Below are positions 33,111 through 40,732 of a stretch of DNA of 55,821 bases, one piece after another. Every line of letters starts with the position of its first letter. Within the stretch, counting starts at the first letter, position 1. The notes beneath the pieces are model-generated. The model was not told the DNA's origin. It worked only from the letters and a program-made list of their open reading frames with translations, and did no database searches. The position numbers and the translations under genes were made by a program. The DNA comes from Synergistaceae bacterium (lineage in GTDB: Bacteria; Synergistota; Synergistia; Synergistales; Synergistaceae). Location: positions 1-55,821 of the forward strand of contig JAISZL010000087.1 of the NCBI GenBank assembly GCA_031269245.1, in the 5' to 3' direction.

Positions 33111-33667
33111 ATGAAAAAACGTTTATTATCAATAAAAGACAGCTTCTTCAGGAAACATACTGGCGAGCAGAACATTATCAGACGGCGCTGCACGATAATC
33201 GTTCTGCTTGTTGTATTCGTGAACGCCGCGATCGCAACCGTCGTAGGAGAAGTGTTCTCCACCCGCGAGATAAGGAACTCCGTCAAAAACGACATGGAAC
33301 TCGTGAGCGAAATAGCGGGGCAGTTCATTTCTTTCACCGTCACGACTCAACAGCGCAACTCGACAAAAATCGGAAAGGATATGTACGCCCCTTACGAAAA
33401 AGTGTTGACGACCCAAAAAAATCCCTCCTACGACTTGATTTTGATGACGTTCAAATGCCCGTTATGGACGGTTTAGAAGCTACGAGACAACTTCGCGCTT
33501 CCTCCGCTCCCAATGCGGCATTTGTTCCCATAATCGCGATGACCGCGAACGTGTTCAAAGAAGATGTGGATAAATGCATCTCAGCCGGCATGAACGGGCA
33601 CCTGGGCAAACCTCTGAACCTACAGGAAGTGATCGGCGTTTTGAAGGAATATTTGCTCCAACTTTAG
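33111..33667 (+). pseudogene. decayed hybrid sensor kinase: N-terminal membrane part joined to half a receiver domain, frameshifted
   Basis: From ATG 33111 the frame gives a basic start, one transmembrane helix (IIVLLVVFVNAAIATVV) and the start of a sensor region (STREIRNSVKNDMELVSEIA), then at about residue 103 it passes straight into NPSYDLILM, the third strand of a response-regulator receiver. A one-base shift here is needed to continue as DVQMPVMDGLEATRQL, with a C-terminal IAMTANVFKEDVDKCISAGM and GHLGKPLN to the stop at 33667. The histidine-kinase core and the first half of the receiver, including its acidic pocket, are missing. It looks like a large internal deletion plus a frameshift in a hybrid kinase. 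An upstream AT-rich stretch (32940-33110) holds nothing else. Confidence 0.82.
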
Positions 33668-33680
33668 GCTCCTATTTCCA

Positions 33681-33937
33681 GGGAAACGCTGGTTAATTCG
33701 CCTGGATGGCATTTAAGGTTTTATTTTTTTCTATGTATTGAAAGAAAAAATCGTTTAATATATTATTGAGCAACTGCGATGGAAGGGATAGGGAAACGCC
33801 GATTCCGGCCTTAAACCACGGGAAAAAACCGCGGGCGCTGCCCGCACCCGCCAGGAGGCTAGCCCCCTGGCGGGTGCGGGGCGGAGCTCCGAGGTTTTGC
33901 CTCCGACCTGGGCCCTTGACGATAAATCAGCGTTCCC
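33681..33937. mobile_element. MITE-like element carrying the dispersed GC-rich repeat
   Basis: The left end GGGAAACGCTGGTTAATTCG (33681-33700) and the reverse complement of the right end, GGGAACGCTGATTTATCG (33937-33920), match over about 17 positions; a second left-end-like copy is at 33791. Inside is a perfect 15-bp stem, CCCGCACCCGCCAGG (33841-33855) against CCTGGCGGGTGCGGG (33866-33880), and the shared GGGCGCTGCCCGCACCC core. No transposase is encoded, so it would be a non-autonomous element or the remains of one. Confidence 0.55.
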
Positions 33938-33970
33938 ATAAACAATTCTAGAACGAGGGCGGTATGGAGC

Positions 33971-34726
33971 ATGAGTCGTGACGCCATTGGGCGAGGGCAC
34001 GGGATATTTAAGGCCATCGCCGTCATTTTTATCGCTGCCGCGTGCCTGGCCGAAGAGTCGCCCGCGTTCGCCGACCCGTCCGAGAGGAAGTTGGCCGACA
34101 CGCTCGTGAGGCTTCTGGGCGAAAAATTCGCCCCCGAGTCGCTGGAGGTCACCGTCGCCGGAGGACGGGCTTACGCGGAGATGCGGGGGGTCGTCTTAAG
34201 CGGGATCAGGATAGACGCGATGAAACTCGACGCCCTCCTGGTCGACGCGGGCAGGGTCGAGGCGGCGGACGTCAGCTCCCTGGCATCGCTCATCGGCTAC
34301 TCGAGGGGCGAGCTGGTGCTGTTGGAAAGGGACGTCAACGCCTACTTCGACTCGAACGACACGAGGGGGTTCTCCAATCTGGCGTTCGACTTCTCGAACG
34401 GCGGCTTTCGGGCGAACGGGATATTCACGGCGTCGTTCCTGTTCACCTTCCGAATAAGGCTGGCCGCCTCGGGGCGCCTCGCTCTGAGGGCGAATGGAGT
34501 GGATCTCGACGGTGTGGCCATTTACGTCGAGAACATCGAGCAGCCCGCGAGCCTGACGGACAAGATACTGTCGCGCGTCAACCCCCTGATAAAGTGGGAT
34601 TCCATCCCATTCAGGGTGGCGTTCAAGGATATTTTCATGGACGACGTCTCAGCGGTGATGACCGGGTATCCCGAGAGGATAGAGAGCGGCGAGACCGCCG
34701 CGTGGGAGGAGGGGGTTGTGAGATGA
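33971..34726 (+). CDS. exported DUF2993 / LmeA-like protein
   Basis: 251 residues. A signal peptide (IFKAIAVIFIAAACLAEESPAFA) is followed by a domain that resembles DUF2993: KLADTLVRLLGEKFAPESLEVTV, MRGVVLSGIRIDAMKLDALLVDAGRVEA, and a RLALRANGVDLDGVAIYV strand. DUF2993 proteins are lipid-tunnel or lipid-binding beta-rich folds acting in the envelope (LmeA of mycobacteria); function here is unknown. ATG 33971 has a close GGAGC; the right edge of the MITE-like element is 33 bases upstream. The stop overlaps the hemB ATG (ATGA), so this envelope protein and an enzyme of haem synthesis are co-translated, an unexplained pairing. Confidence 0.75.
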   Translation: MSRDAIGRGHGIFKAIAVIFIAAACLAEESPAFADPSERKLADTLVRLLGEKFAPESLEVTVAGGRAYAEMRGVVLSGIRIDAMKLDALLVDAGRVEAADVSSLASLIGYSRGELVLLERDVNAYFDSNDTRGFSNLAFDFSNGGFRANGIFTASFLFTFRIRLAASGRLALRANGVDLDGVAIYVENIEQPASLTDKILSRVNPLIKWDSIPFRVAFKDIFMDDVSAVMTGYPERIESGETAAWEEGVVR

Positions 34727-35742
34727 GCCGCTTTCCGACGGTGCGCATGAGGCGCGTCAGGGAGAACGCCACCCTGAGGAATATGCTGACGGAGGTCGTG
34801 TTGGAGCCGCGCCACCTGATTCTGCCGGTCTTCGTCTGCCCGGGGAAGGGTGTCTCGAATCCGATACCGTCCCTGCCTGGCGTATCGCACTGGAGCGTGG
34901 ACCGTCTGCCGGAGGTCGTGGAGCCCGCCGCCGCGGTTGGGGTGAGGGCGTTTTTGTTCTTCGGCCTGCCCACGTACAAGGACTCGGACGGGACGAGCGC
35001 CTTCGACCCGGAGCAGCCCGTCCAGAGGGCGATGCGCCGCTTGAGGTCCATGTACCCCGACGTACTCCTGATAGCGGACACATGCATGTGCGAGTACACG
35101 TCGCACGGTCATTGCGGACACCTTCGGCCGGACGGGGGCGTCGACAACGACGAGACCCTCTCCCTGCTCTCGAGGGCCGCGGTCAGCCAGGCTGAGGCCG
35201 GGGCTCACATGGTGGCGCCGTCCGACATGATGGACGGCCGGGTGTCCGCCATACGCGCCGCGCTGGACGCCGCGGGCTTTTCGGGGGTCGGGATAATGAG
35301 CTACGCGGCGAAGCTGGCGTCCGCCTTTTACGGGCCGTTCCGCGACGCGGCGGGGAGCGCGCCGAGCTTCGGCGACAGGCGCGGTTATCAGCTCCCCCCC
35401 TCCAACCCTAGGGAGATAATGCGGGACGCTCTGATGGACGTGGGCGAGGGCGCGGACATGCTCATCGTAAAGCCGGCCGGCCCGTGCCTCGACATAGCGG
35501 CCCGCCTGAGGGAGCGCACGGACCTCCCCCTGGCCGGGTACGTCGTCAGCGGCGAGTACGCGATGCTCCATGCGGCGGTTTCCGACTGCTCGCTCGACAG
35601 GACGCGCGCCCTCCTGGAGTACCACACGGCGGTGAGGCGCGCCGGATGCGACCTGGTCATCACCTACTTCGCGGCGGAGTTGGCGGCCCTGGCGGCCGAT
35701 CAGGCCTCCCAGCGAGGCCTCGTATTCCCGATAACCCTATAA
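34723..35742 (+). CDS. hemB: delta-aminolevulinic acid dehydratase (porphobilinogen synthase)
   Basis: 339 residues. It condenses two 5-aminolevulinates to porphobilinogen. The metal-binding cysteines are in DTCMCEYTSHGHCG (zinc-type site); the active-site lysines are in SYAAKLASAFYGPFRDA and MLIVKPA. Other blocks are LILPVFVCPG, LFFGLPTYKD, GAHMVAPSDMMDGRV and the C-terminal LVITYFAAELA. It is the one enzyme of the C5 route missing from the main tetrapyrrole block at 7-23 kb, and is on the opposite side of oriC. The start overlaps the stop of the DUF2993 gene; a longer frame in the same phase upstream is a shadow. Its 3' end overlaps the convergent DUF2156 gene by six bases. Confidence 0.97.
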   Translation: MSRFPTVRMRRVRENATLRNMLTEVVLEPRHLILPVFVCPGKGVSNPIPSLPGVSHWSVDRLPEVVEPAAAVGVRAFLFFGLPTYKDSDGTSAFDPEQPVQRAMRRLRSMYPDVLLIADTCMCEYTSHGHCGHLRPDGGVDNDETLSLLSRAAVSQAEAGAHMVAPSDMMDGRVSAIRAALDAAGFSGVGIMSYAAKLASAFYGPFRDAAGSAPSFGDRRGYQLPPSNPREIMRDALMDVGEGADMLIVKPAGPCLDIAARLRERTDLPLAGYVVSGEYAMLHAAVSDCSLDRTRALLEYHTAVRRAGCDLVITYFAAELAALAADQASQRGLVFPITL

Positions 35743-36636
35743 TTTGATCCTGACGGTATATTTTTTGACGAAGCCCATAGGGTGGTACGACAGTTTAGCG
35801 TCCCTGAGCCCGGGGTCCCCCATGTCCTCCTCGCGGTTGACTGTGGCGTATCTTGCCCCCTCGTGCAGCAGGAACTCCCTGTTTATAACCTGATACGCGG
35901 CGTTGAATTCGAGGCTCGCCTTCTCGAAGTGGATCATCACCGTGCCGCCGTCGGCCTCCTCGGCGATGGTGTACGCCGCGATGCGCCCCATCGTCTCTAT
36001 CGCCCCGCCCGTCATGTTGGGGAGCCTGCCCCAGTTTCCGAGTATGTTTCGGATTATTCCCTCGCTCTCCTTCTCTATGCTGCCGGAGTCGTCGAACGCC
36101 TTGTACGAGTCGCACCATTCCCGCTGGAACTGAACGATCCTCGGTATCTCGCCCGCGGTTATGGGGATGTAGCTGTACGGGTTCTGCTTGCTGAATTGGT
36201 TTATGCGGTTGCGCTTGCGCATGTACTTGTTTCCTGACAGGCTCGACAGGTCCTGGACCTTGTGCAGGTACTCCCAGCTCGCCCGGTTCTCCTCCGCCTC
36301 GACGGCGCGGCCCAGCTGGGCGCGCCATATTTCGACCAGGTCTTCGGGAACTATCTGGAAGGCGGCGTCGCGCCCGAAACGAGCGCCTATGATCTCCTCC
36401 CAGTCATCGTGATCGTCCCACTTGCCGACAGGGGCCAGGAAGTGCTCCATCGGCGACGTGCCGCGAATCCAGACGAGCCCGTCGTCCTCCTCGAAGGCGA
36501 ACTGATATCCCAGCGCCCTCTCCCAGCAGAGCAGCACCCCCGCCGAGTAATCGGACGATTTTTGCGGAGCGGTCCTCCACAAGCCAAGGTACGGAACTAT
36601 TGTGTCAAGGTTCACGGATTTAAAAAGTAATCTCAC
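35737..36636 (-). CDS. DUF2156 family protein (GNAT-like phosphatidylglycerol lysyltransferase C-terminal fold)
   Basis: 299 residues, no membrane helices. The sequence resembles stand-alone DUF2156 proteins: LTFANLYLWR-like (here VPYLGLWRTAPQKSSDY), WIRGTSPMEHFLAPVGKWDD, the KYMRKRNRINQFSKQNPY stretch with its basic helix, FQREWCDSYKAFDDSGSIEKE, the AAYTIAEEADGGTVMIHFEKA strand and AAYQVINREFLLHE, NREEDMGDPGLRDAKLSYHP at the C terminus. The fold is related to GNAT and to the soluble domain of MprF; substrates are unknown. It is convergent with hemB and divergent from ftsZ. The 3' overlap with hemB by 6 bases leaves no room for a terminator. Confidence 0.85.
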   Translation of the reverse strand: MRLLFKSVNLDTIVPYLGLWRTAPQKSSDYSAGVLLCWERALGYQFAFEEDDGLVWIRGTSPMEHFLAPVGKWDDHDDWEEIIGARFGRDAAFQIVPEDLVEIWRAQLGRAVEAEENRASWEYLHKVQDLSSLSGNKYMRKRNRINQFSKQNPYSYIPITAGEIPRIVQFQREWCDSYKAFDDSGSIEKESEGIIRNILGNWGRLPNMTGGAIETMGRIAAYTIAEEADGGTVMIHFEKASLEFNAAYQVINREFLLHEGARYATVNREEDMGDPGLRDAKLSYHPMGFVKKYTVRIKL

Positions 36637-37010
36637 TTAAAAGCCCCCATGTTTTATTGCAATTCATCCAGTTACACTATCACATTTTACTGTTGTTTGA
36701 AATAGGCCGGCGCTCTTTGGCGCCCTACCCAGGCCGGCGGCAATCGCGCGTCTTTTTATGATAATACTCCCTCATCTCACTTGACAGCGTAATCGGCACT
36801 TTCTATGATAAGGGCCGCGATTGAGATTTCAGGAAGAGGGGCGCGTATTTATACCAGCTTTTAAATCAAAGGCCTGAAGGGTGAAGCGTTGAGACAGGGT
36901 TGGAGGACCGCTTTATCCACATAAAAGACAGCCTGTTGATCGCGAATTGGTATTATATTCCGGGCGCGCGGGACAATGCTGGTGTATGGAGACATAAGGA
37001 GGAGTAGAGC
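36637..37010. promoter_or_regulatory. divergent region between the DUF2156 gene and ftsZ, with a perfect DnaA box and a GC-rich structured segment
   Basis: This 374-base gap contains TTATCCACA at 36913-36921, a perfect DnaA box 90 bases upstream of ftsZ. At 36705-36740 lies a GC-rich folded segment: GGCGC (36709-36713) pairs with GCGCC (36720-36724), and the palindrome GGCCGG occurs on both sides of it, followed by a T-rich stretch near 36751. It may be a leader or terminator structure; I recognise no known riboswitch. No gene was seen. Confidence 0.5.
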
Positions 37011-38189
37011 GTGGAGAATTCTGCCCTTGTTTTTATGGACGACGATTCGAAGAATTTAAGCAGCCGCGCGCAAAATGAGGGCAGCGGTTCGGCGCTTCCC
37101 CTGGGGCAGAGGACATTCAAGGAGAGGATAAAGGTGGTCGGCGTTGGAGGGGGCGGCAACAACGCGCTCGACCACATAATAAGGTCCGGCGCCGCGGGCG
37201 TCGAGTTCCTCGCGGTGAACACCGACGCGAAGTGCCTTGAGAAGTGCCTGTCCGCGGAGAAGCTGGTGATAGGCGAAAAGCTCACGGGCGGACACGGCGC
37301 CGGGGCGAAGCCCGAGATAGGGGAGCAGGCCGCTAACGAGTCGCGCGACGCCATACGCGATTGCTTCAAGGGCTGTGACATGGTGTATCTGGCGGCGGGC
37401 ATGGGAGGCGGGACCGGGACGGGCGCACTGCCCGTCATAGCTTCGATAGCGAAGGACATGGGCATATTGACGGTCTCGGTCGTAACTAGGCCGTTCAGCT
37501 TCGAGGGCAGAAAGAGGACCCTCTACGCGAGCACCGGCATAGAGAGGACCAAGGGCATCGTGGACGCCCTGATAGTGGTCCCTAACGACCGTCTGCTGAA
37601 CCTCTCGGAGCGCACCACCACCATCACTGAGGCCTTCGCGATGGCGGACGGGGTGCTGTGCCAGGCCGTGCAGAGCGTGACCGACCTCGTGACGAGGCCG
37701 GGCGAGATAAACGTCGACTTCGCGGACCTGAAGAGCATAATGAAGCACTCGGGGGGCGCGGTTATGGGCGTCGGGGCCGGAAAGGGGGACAACCGTGCGG
37801 ATGACGCGCTGAAGCGCGCGATGGAGAGCCCTCTTATGGAGAGCTCCGTCACCGGGGCGAAGGGCGTCATACTGAACGTCACCGGGGGGCCGGACATCGG
37901 CATCTTCGAGGTCCAGGCGGCCGCCATGAAGCTCCAGGGCCTCATCGACCCAGATGCTAATTTCAAGCTGGGCCTCATTCGCGACGAGAACATGGGGGCC
38001 GACTCCTCGGACGAGATACAGATGGTCGTCATAGCCACCGGCTTCAACATGGGCTCTGAGCCCTCAGCCCCCGCGCCGGCCGCGCCCCTCAAACTCCAGA
38101 AGGTCTCTCCCCCGGAGGGGGAGGCTCTGTTTTCCATAGATTCGCCCATGGACACCCCCTCGTACCTGCGCCGCCGGCCGCGAAAATAG
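37011..38189 (+). CDS. ftsZ: cell division protein FtsZ
   Basis: 392 residues. FtsZ is the tubulin-like GTPase that forms the division ring. After a short acidic N-terminal tail the core starts at IKVVGVGGGGNNALDHII; the tubulin signature is GMGGGTGTGALPVIA; the T7-loop region appears as VNVDFADLKSIM-like (here INVDFADLKSIMKHSG). The variable linker is short (about 40 residues) and the C-terminal peptide DTPSYLRRR fits the site that binds FtsA and other partners. The start is GTG 37011, seven bases after AAGGAGGAG. It stands alone, without the ftsQA genes; dacA follows 39 bases downstream. Confidence 0.98.
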   Translation: MENSALVFMDDDSKNLSSRAQNEGSGSALPLGQRTFKERIKVVGVGGGGNNALDHIIRSGAAGVEFLAVNTDAKCLEKCLSAEKLVIGEKLTGGHGAGAKPEIGEQAANESRDAIRDCFKGCDMVYLAAGMGGGTGTGALPVIASIAKDMGILTVSVVTRPFSFEGRKRTLYASTGIERTKGIVDALIVVPNDRLLNLSERTTTITEAFAMADGVLCQAVQSVTDLVTRPGEINVDFADLKSIMKHSGGAVMGVGAGKGDNRADDALKRAMESPLMESSVTGAKGVILNVTGGPDIGIFEVQAAAMKLQGLIDPDANFKLGLIRDENMGADSSDEIQMVVIATGFNMGSEPSAPAPAAPLKLQKVSPPEGEALFSIDSPMDTPSYLRRRPRK

Positions 38190-38228
38190 GAGCCTGACCC
38201 TATACAAGCATGATCGGGAAGTGATTGG

Positions 38229-40082
38229 ATGCAAGCGTTTCGAGTTACGTGCGTTTTTCTAGCGGCGGCTCTGTTTCTGTCGGCCGCGTTCGTTCGCGCG
38301 TCCGCCGGCGCGGGGATAGAGGCTAGGGGAGCCGCGCTGATGAACGTGAAATCGGGGAGCGTGCTGTACGTGCAGAGCGAGGACGAGCGGATACCGCCCG
38401 CGTCATTGGCGAAGATAATGACGCTTCACATCGCGATGAACGACGTGGAATCGGGCTTGGTGTCACTCTCCGACGAGGTGAGGATCAGCCGGAGGGCGGC
38501 CATTCAGCCCGGTGCCAGCATGAACCTCAAGGAGGGCGAGCGCGTCTCGCTGGACCTTCTGCTGAAGGGGGTGGCCGTGGCCTCCGGCAACGACGCGGCC
38601 GTCGCGGTGGCCGAGCACGTGTCCGGTTCGGTCGAGGCGTTCGTAAGGCGGATGAACGAGGAGGCGGCCTCCCTCGGGATGAAGCGCACCGTCTTCAGGA
38701 ACCCGAACGGACTGCCCTCGGATAACCAGGCGACCACCGCCCGCGACATGCTCGCCCTCTCCAGGAAATACATCGAGAGCCACCCGGAAGCCATGCCGTA
38801 CCACTCCATGCCAGAGGTGACGCACCGGGGCGTCACCGTCACGAACAAAAACCCGCTGCTCAGGACCCACCCGCGCGTGGACGGACTCAAGACGGGCTGG
38901 ATCAGGGCATCCAAGCACAACCTCGTGTCCACCGCTAAGAGCGGCGACGTCCGGCTGATATCGGTGGTCCTGGGCGCACCCACGTCTCATGACCTCGCCG
39001 GCGAGTCCGCCTTTCTCATAGACGCCGGCTTCAGGACCGTCGAGAGCGGAGGGAGGATGAAGGTCGTCCGCCAACTGGAGAGCCGCGCCGCTTCGGAGGA
39101 CAACGGCGTGTCCCCGCCGGAGGGGGGGCGTTACGGGGGCAAAGAGCCTAGGTCCTCCGGCGGCATCGATGAAATCGCCCCGGGGGAGACTCCGCCGGGC
39201 CCTGATGGCTCCGGCGATGCGCGAAAGGATGGTGCGACTGTGAGGGAAATCGACGCGCGCGACGTGGAGACGGCTGTGGCCAAACTCTGCGTCGACGCGA
39301 ACTATCGCATAAGCGAGGACATAAGGGAGGCCCTGGTCCAGGGCGCCGAGAGGGAGACGGGGGAACTGGCCCGCGAGGTCCTGGGCTCTCTGGTGCTGAA
39401 CGCCGTGATAGCGTCCGAGGGGGAGCTCCCGCTCTGTCAGGATACGGGGATGGCCGTCGTCTTCGTGGAGCTGGGACAGGACGTCCGAGTCGTCGGCGGG
39501 TCGCTGCGCGACGCGATAAACGAGGGGGTGAGAAGGGGCTATAGGGAGGGCTACCTTCGCGCGTCGGTGGTCTCCGACCCGATCGACAGGGTCAACACCG
39601 GGGACAACGCGCCCGCCGTGATCAACTTCGACGTGGTCCCTGGGGGCAAGCTGAGGATAACGGTCGCGCCCAAGGGCTTCGGCAGCGAGAACATGAGCCG
39701 GCTGGTCATGCTCACGCCGTCCCAGGGGATAGCCGGGGTCAAGGACTTCGTCGTGGACACGGTCAAGCTGGCCGGCCCCAACCCATGTCCCCCCGTGATC
39801 GTGGGCGTGGGGGTCGGCGGTACGGCGGACTACGCTGCCCTCATGGCCAAACGGGCGCTCCTCAGGCCCGTCGGCGTACACAACGAGAGTCAGCTCTGGC
39901 ATGTCATAGAGCGCGACCTGCTGGCCGAGATAAATTCGCTTGGCATAGGCCCGGCCGGGCTTGGGGGCGAGACCACCGCTCTGGCCGTGAACATAGAGAC
40001 GTTCCCCACCCACATAGCCGGCCTGCCCGTGGCCGTCAACATCGGCTGCCACTCCACAAGGCATGCCGAGATCACCCTGTAG
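38229..40082 (+). CDS. dacA: D-alanyl-D-alanine carboxypeptidase reading in frame into a fumarate hydratase alpha subunit
   Basis: The open frame covers 617 codons. Residues 1-25 are a Sec signal. Residues about 30-290 are a class A DD-carboxypeptidase (PBP5/6 type) that trims peptidoglycan side chains: the catalytic PPASLAKIMT, SGN in VASGNDAAVAVAEH and KTG in DGLKTGWI. Then comes a Gly/Pro/acidic linker (about 295-337) and from Val338 a complete fumarase/tartrate-dehydratase alpha subunit. A periplasmic wall enzyme joined to a cytoplasmic iron-sulfur enzyme makes little sense, so this is probably two genes: the GTG at 39240 is a fitting start for the second. In the next frame the DNA ends ...CTG TGA, overlapping that GTG (GTGA), as if dacA once stopped there. 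A one-base change, perhaps in the G7 run at 39122-39128, could have merged them. Confidence 0.82.
   Translation: MQAFRVTCVFLAAALFLSAAFVRASAGAGIEARGAALMNVKSGSVLYVQSEDERIPPASLAKIMTLHIAMNDVESGLVSLSDEVRISRRAAIQPGASMNLKEGERVSLDLLLKGVAVASGNDAAVAVAEHVSGSVEAFVRRMNEEAASLGMKRTVFRNPNGLPSDNQATTARDMLALSRKYIESHPEAMPYHSMPEVTHRGVTVTNKNPLLRTHPRVDGLKTGWIRASKHNLVSTAKSGDVRLISVVLGAPTSHDLAGESAFLIDAGFRTVESGGRMKVVRQLESRAASEDNGVSPPEGGRYGGKEPRSSGGIDEIAPGETPPGPDGSGDARKDGATVREIDARDVETAVAKLCVDANYRISEDIREALVQGAERETGELAREVLGSLVLNAVIASEGELPLCQDTGMAVVFVELGQDVRVVGGSLRDAINEGVRRGYREGYLRASVVSDPIDRVNTGDNAPAVINFDVVPGGKLRITVAPKGFGSENMSRLVMLTPSQGIAGVKDFVVDTVKLAGPNPCPPVIVGVGVGGTADYAALMAKRALLRPVGVHNESQLWHVIERDLLAEINSLGIGPAGLGGETTALAVNIETFPTHIAGLPVAVNIGCHSTRHAEITL
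39240..40082 (+). CDS. fumarate hydratase / tartrate dehydratase alpha subunit (probable independent start)
   Basis: 280 residues from GTG 39240, full length for the alpha subunit (TIGR00722 type). It carries the iron-sulfur half of a class I fumarase: SEGELPLCQDTGMAVVFVELG with the first cluster Cys, VVPGGKLRITVAPKGFGSENMS, the PNPCPPVIVGVGVGGTADYA block with the second Cys, and GLPVAVNIGCHSTRHAEITL with the third at the C terminus. The beta subunit follows nine bases downstream. Together they would interconvert fumarate and malate (or act on L-tartrate). Translation may start here or the domain may only be made as part of the dacA frame; AAGGATGG about ten bases upstream is a weak ribosome-binding site. 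Confidence 0.85.
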   Translation: MREIDARDVETAVAKLCVDANYRISEDIREALVQGAERETGELAREVLGSLVLNAVIASEGELPLCQDTGMAVVFVELGQDVRVVGGSLRDAINEGVRRGYREGYLRASVVSDPIDRVNTGDNAPAVINFDVVPGGKLRITVAPKGFGSENMSRLVMLTPSQGIAGVKDFVVDTVKLAGPNPCPPVIVGVGVGGTADYAALMAKRALLRPVGVHNESQLWHVIERDLLAEINSLGIGPAGLGGETTALAVNIETFPTHIAGLPVAVNIGCHSTRHAEITL

Positions 40083-40091
40083 GCGCCGGAT

Positions 40092-40658
40092 ATGGATACG
40101 CGCTCGACTGACGGCTCCGAAGGCGGCGTCCGCAAAATTACGATGCCGCTGACCGACGGCGTCATACGCGGTCTGTCCGTAGGCGACTTTGTGTCGCTCA
40201 CCGGCGTCTTATACACCGCCCGGGACGCGGCCCACAAGAGGCTGACCGAGATGCTGGAGCGGGGCGAGGAGCTGCCGTTCTCCCTGCCGGGGAGCGCGGT
40301 GTATTACGCCGGTCCCAGCCCGGCCCGTCCGGGAGCCGTCATCGGCTCCATTGGTCCGACCACGAGCGGCCGCATGGACGCCTACTCCCCCGCTCTGATC
40401 TCCCGCGGCTTGAAGGTCATGATAGGAAAGGGGCGGCGCGGCGACGCGGTGAGGCGTGCCATAGCGGAGCATTGCGGCCTGTACCTCGTAGCCGTGGGCG
40501 GCGCGGCGGCGCTCATCTCGCGCAGTGTCAGCGGCGCCGCCGTGATAGCGTTTCACGACTTGGGAACGGAGGCCATACGCCGCCTTGAGGTCGGCGGATT
40601 TCGAGCGGTAGTGGCCATAGACTCGCGGGGCCGCGACATCTACAGTCGATTGCCCTGA
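40092..40658 (+). CDS. fumarate hydratase / tartrate dehydratase beta subunit
   Basis: 188 residues. It is the small subunit of the two-gene class I hydro-lyase (TIGR00723 type). Motifs: GDFVSLTGVLYTARDAAHKRL near the N terminus, VYYAGPSPARPGAVIGSIGPTTSGRMDAYSP (in parts: GPSPARPG, GPTTSGRMD) and MIGKGRRGD. The C-terminal strand LEVGGFRAVVAIDSRGRDIY matches family ends. It pairs with the alpha subunit nine bases upstream. Malate or fumarate use fits the malic enzyme and the dicarboxylate genes that follow; tartrate cannot be excluded. No clear Shine-Dalgarno precedes ATG 40092. Confidence 0.92.
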   Translation: MDTRSTDGSEGGVRKITMPLTDGVIRGLSVGDFVSLTGVLYTARDAAHKRLTEMLERGEELPFSLPGSAVYYAGPSPARPGAVIGSIGPTTSGRMDAYSPALISRGLKVMIGKGRRGDAVRRAIAEHCGLYLVAVGGAAALISRSVSGAAVIAFHDLGTEAIRRLEVGGFRAVVAIDSRGRDIYSRLP

Positions 40659-40732
40659 GGATTTACAGGACGCCGCTCGGCGCGGCAGCCAGGCGTTGAT
40701 TTCTTGAAAAAACGGGGAGGCCAGGTTTTGTC

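Noticed and set aside
34042-34722. Upstream extension of the hemB frame
   Set aside because: It runs through the DUF2993 gene in another frame; the ATGA overlap gives the natural hemB start.
38463-40064. 533-codon minus-strand frame opposite dacA-fumarase
   Set aside because: Antisense of two recognisable enzymes; composition typical of shadow frames in GC-rich DNA.
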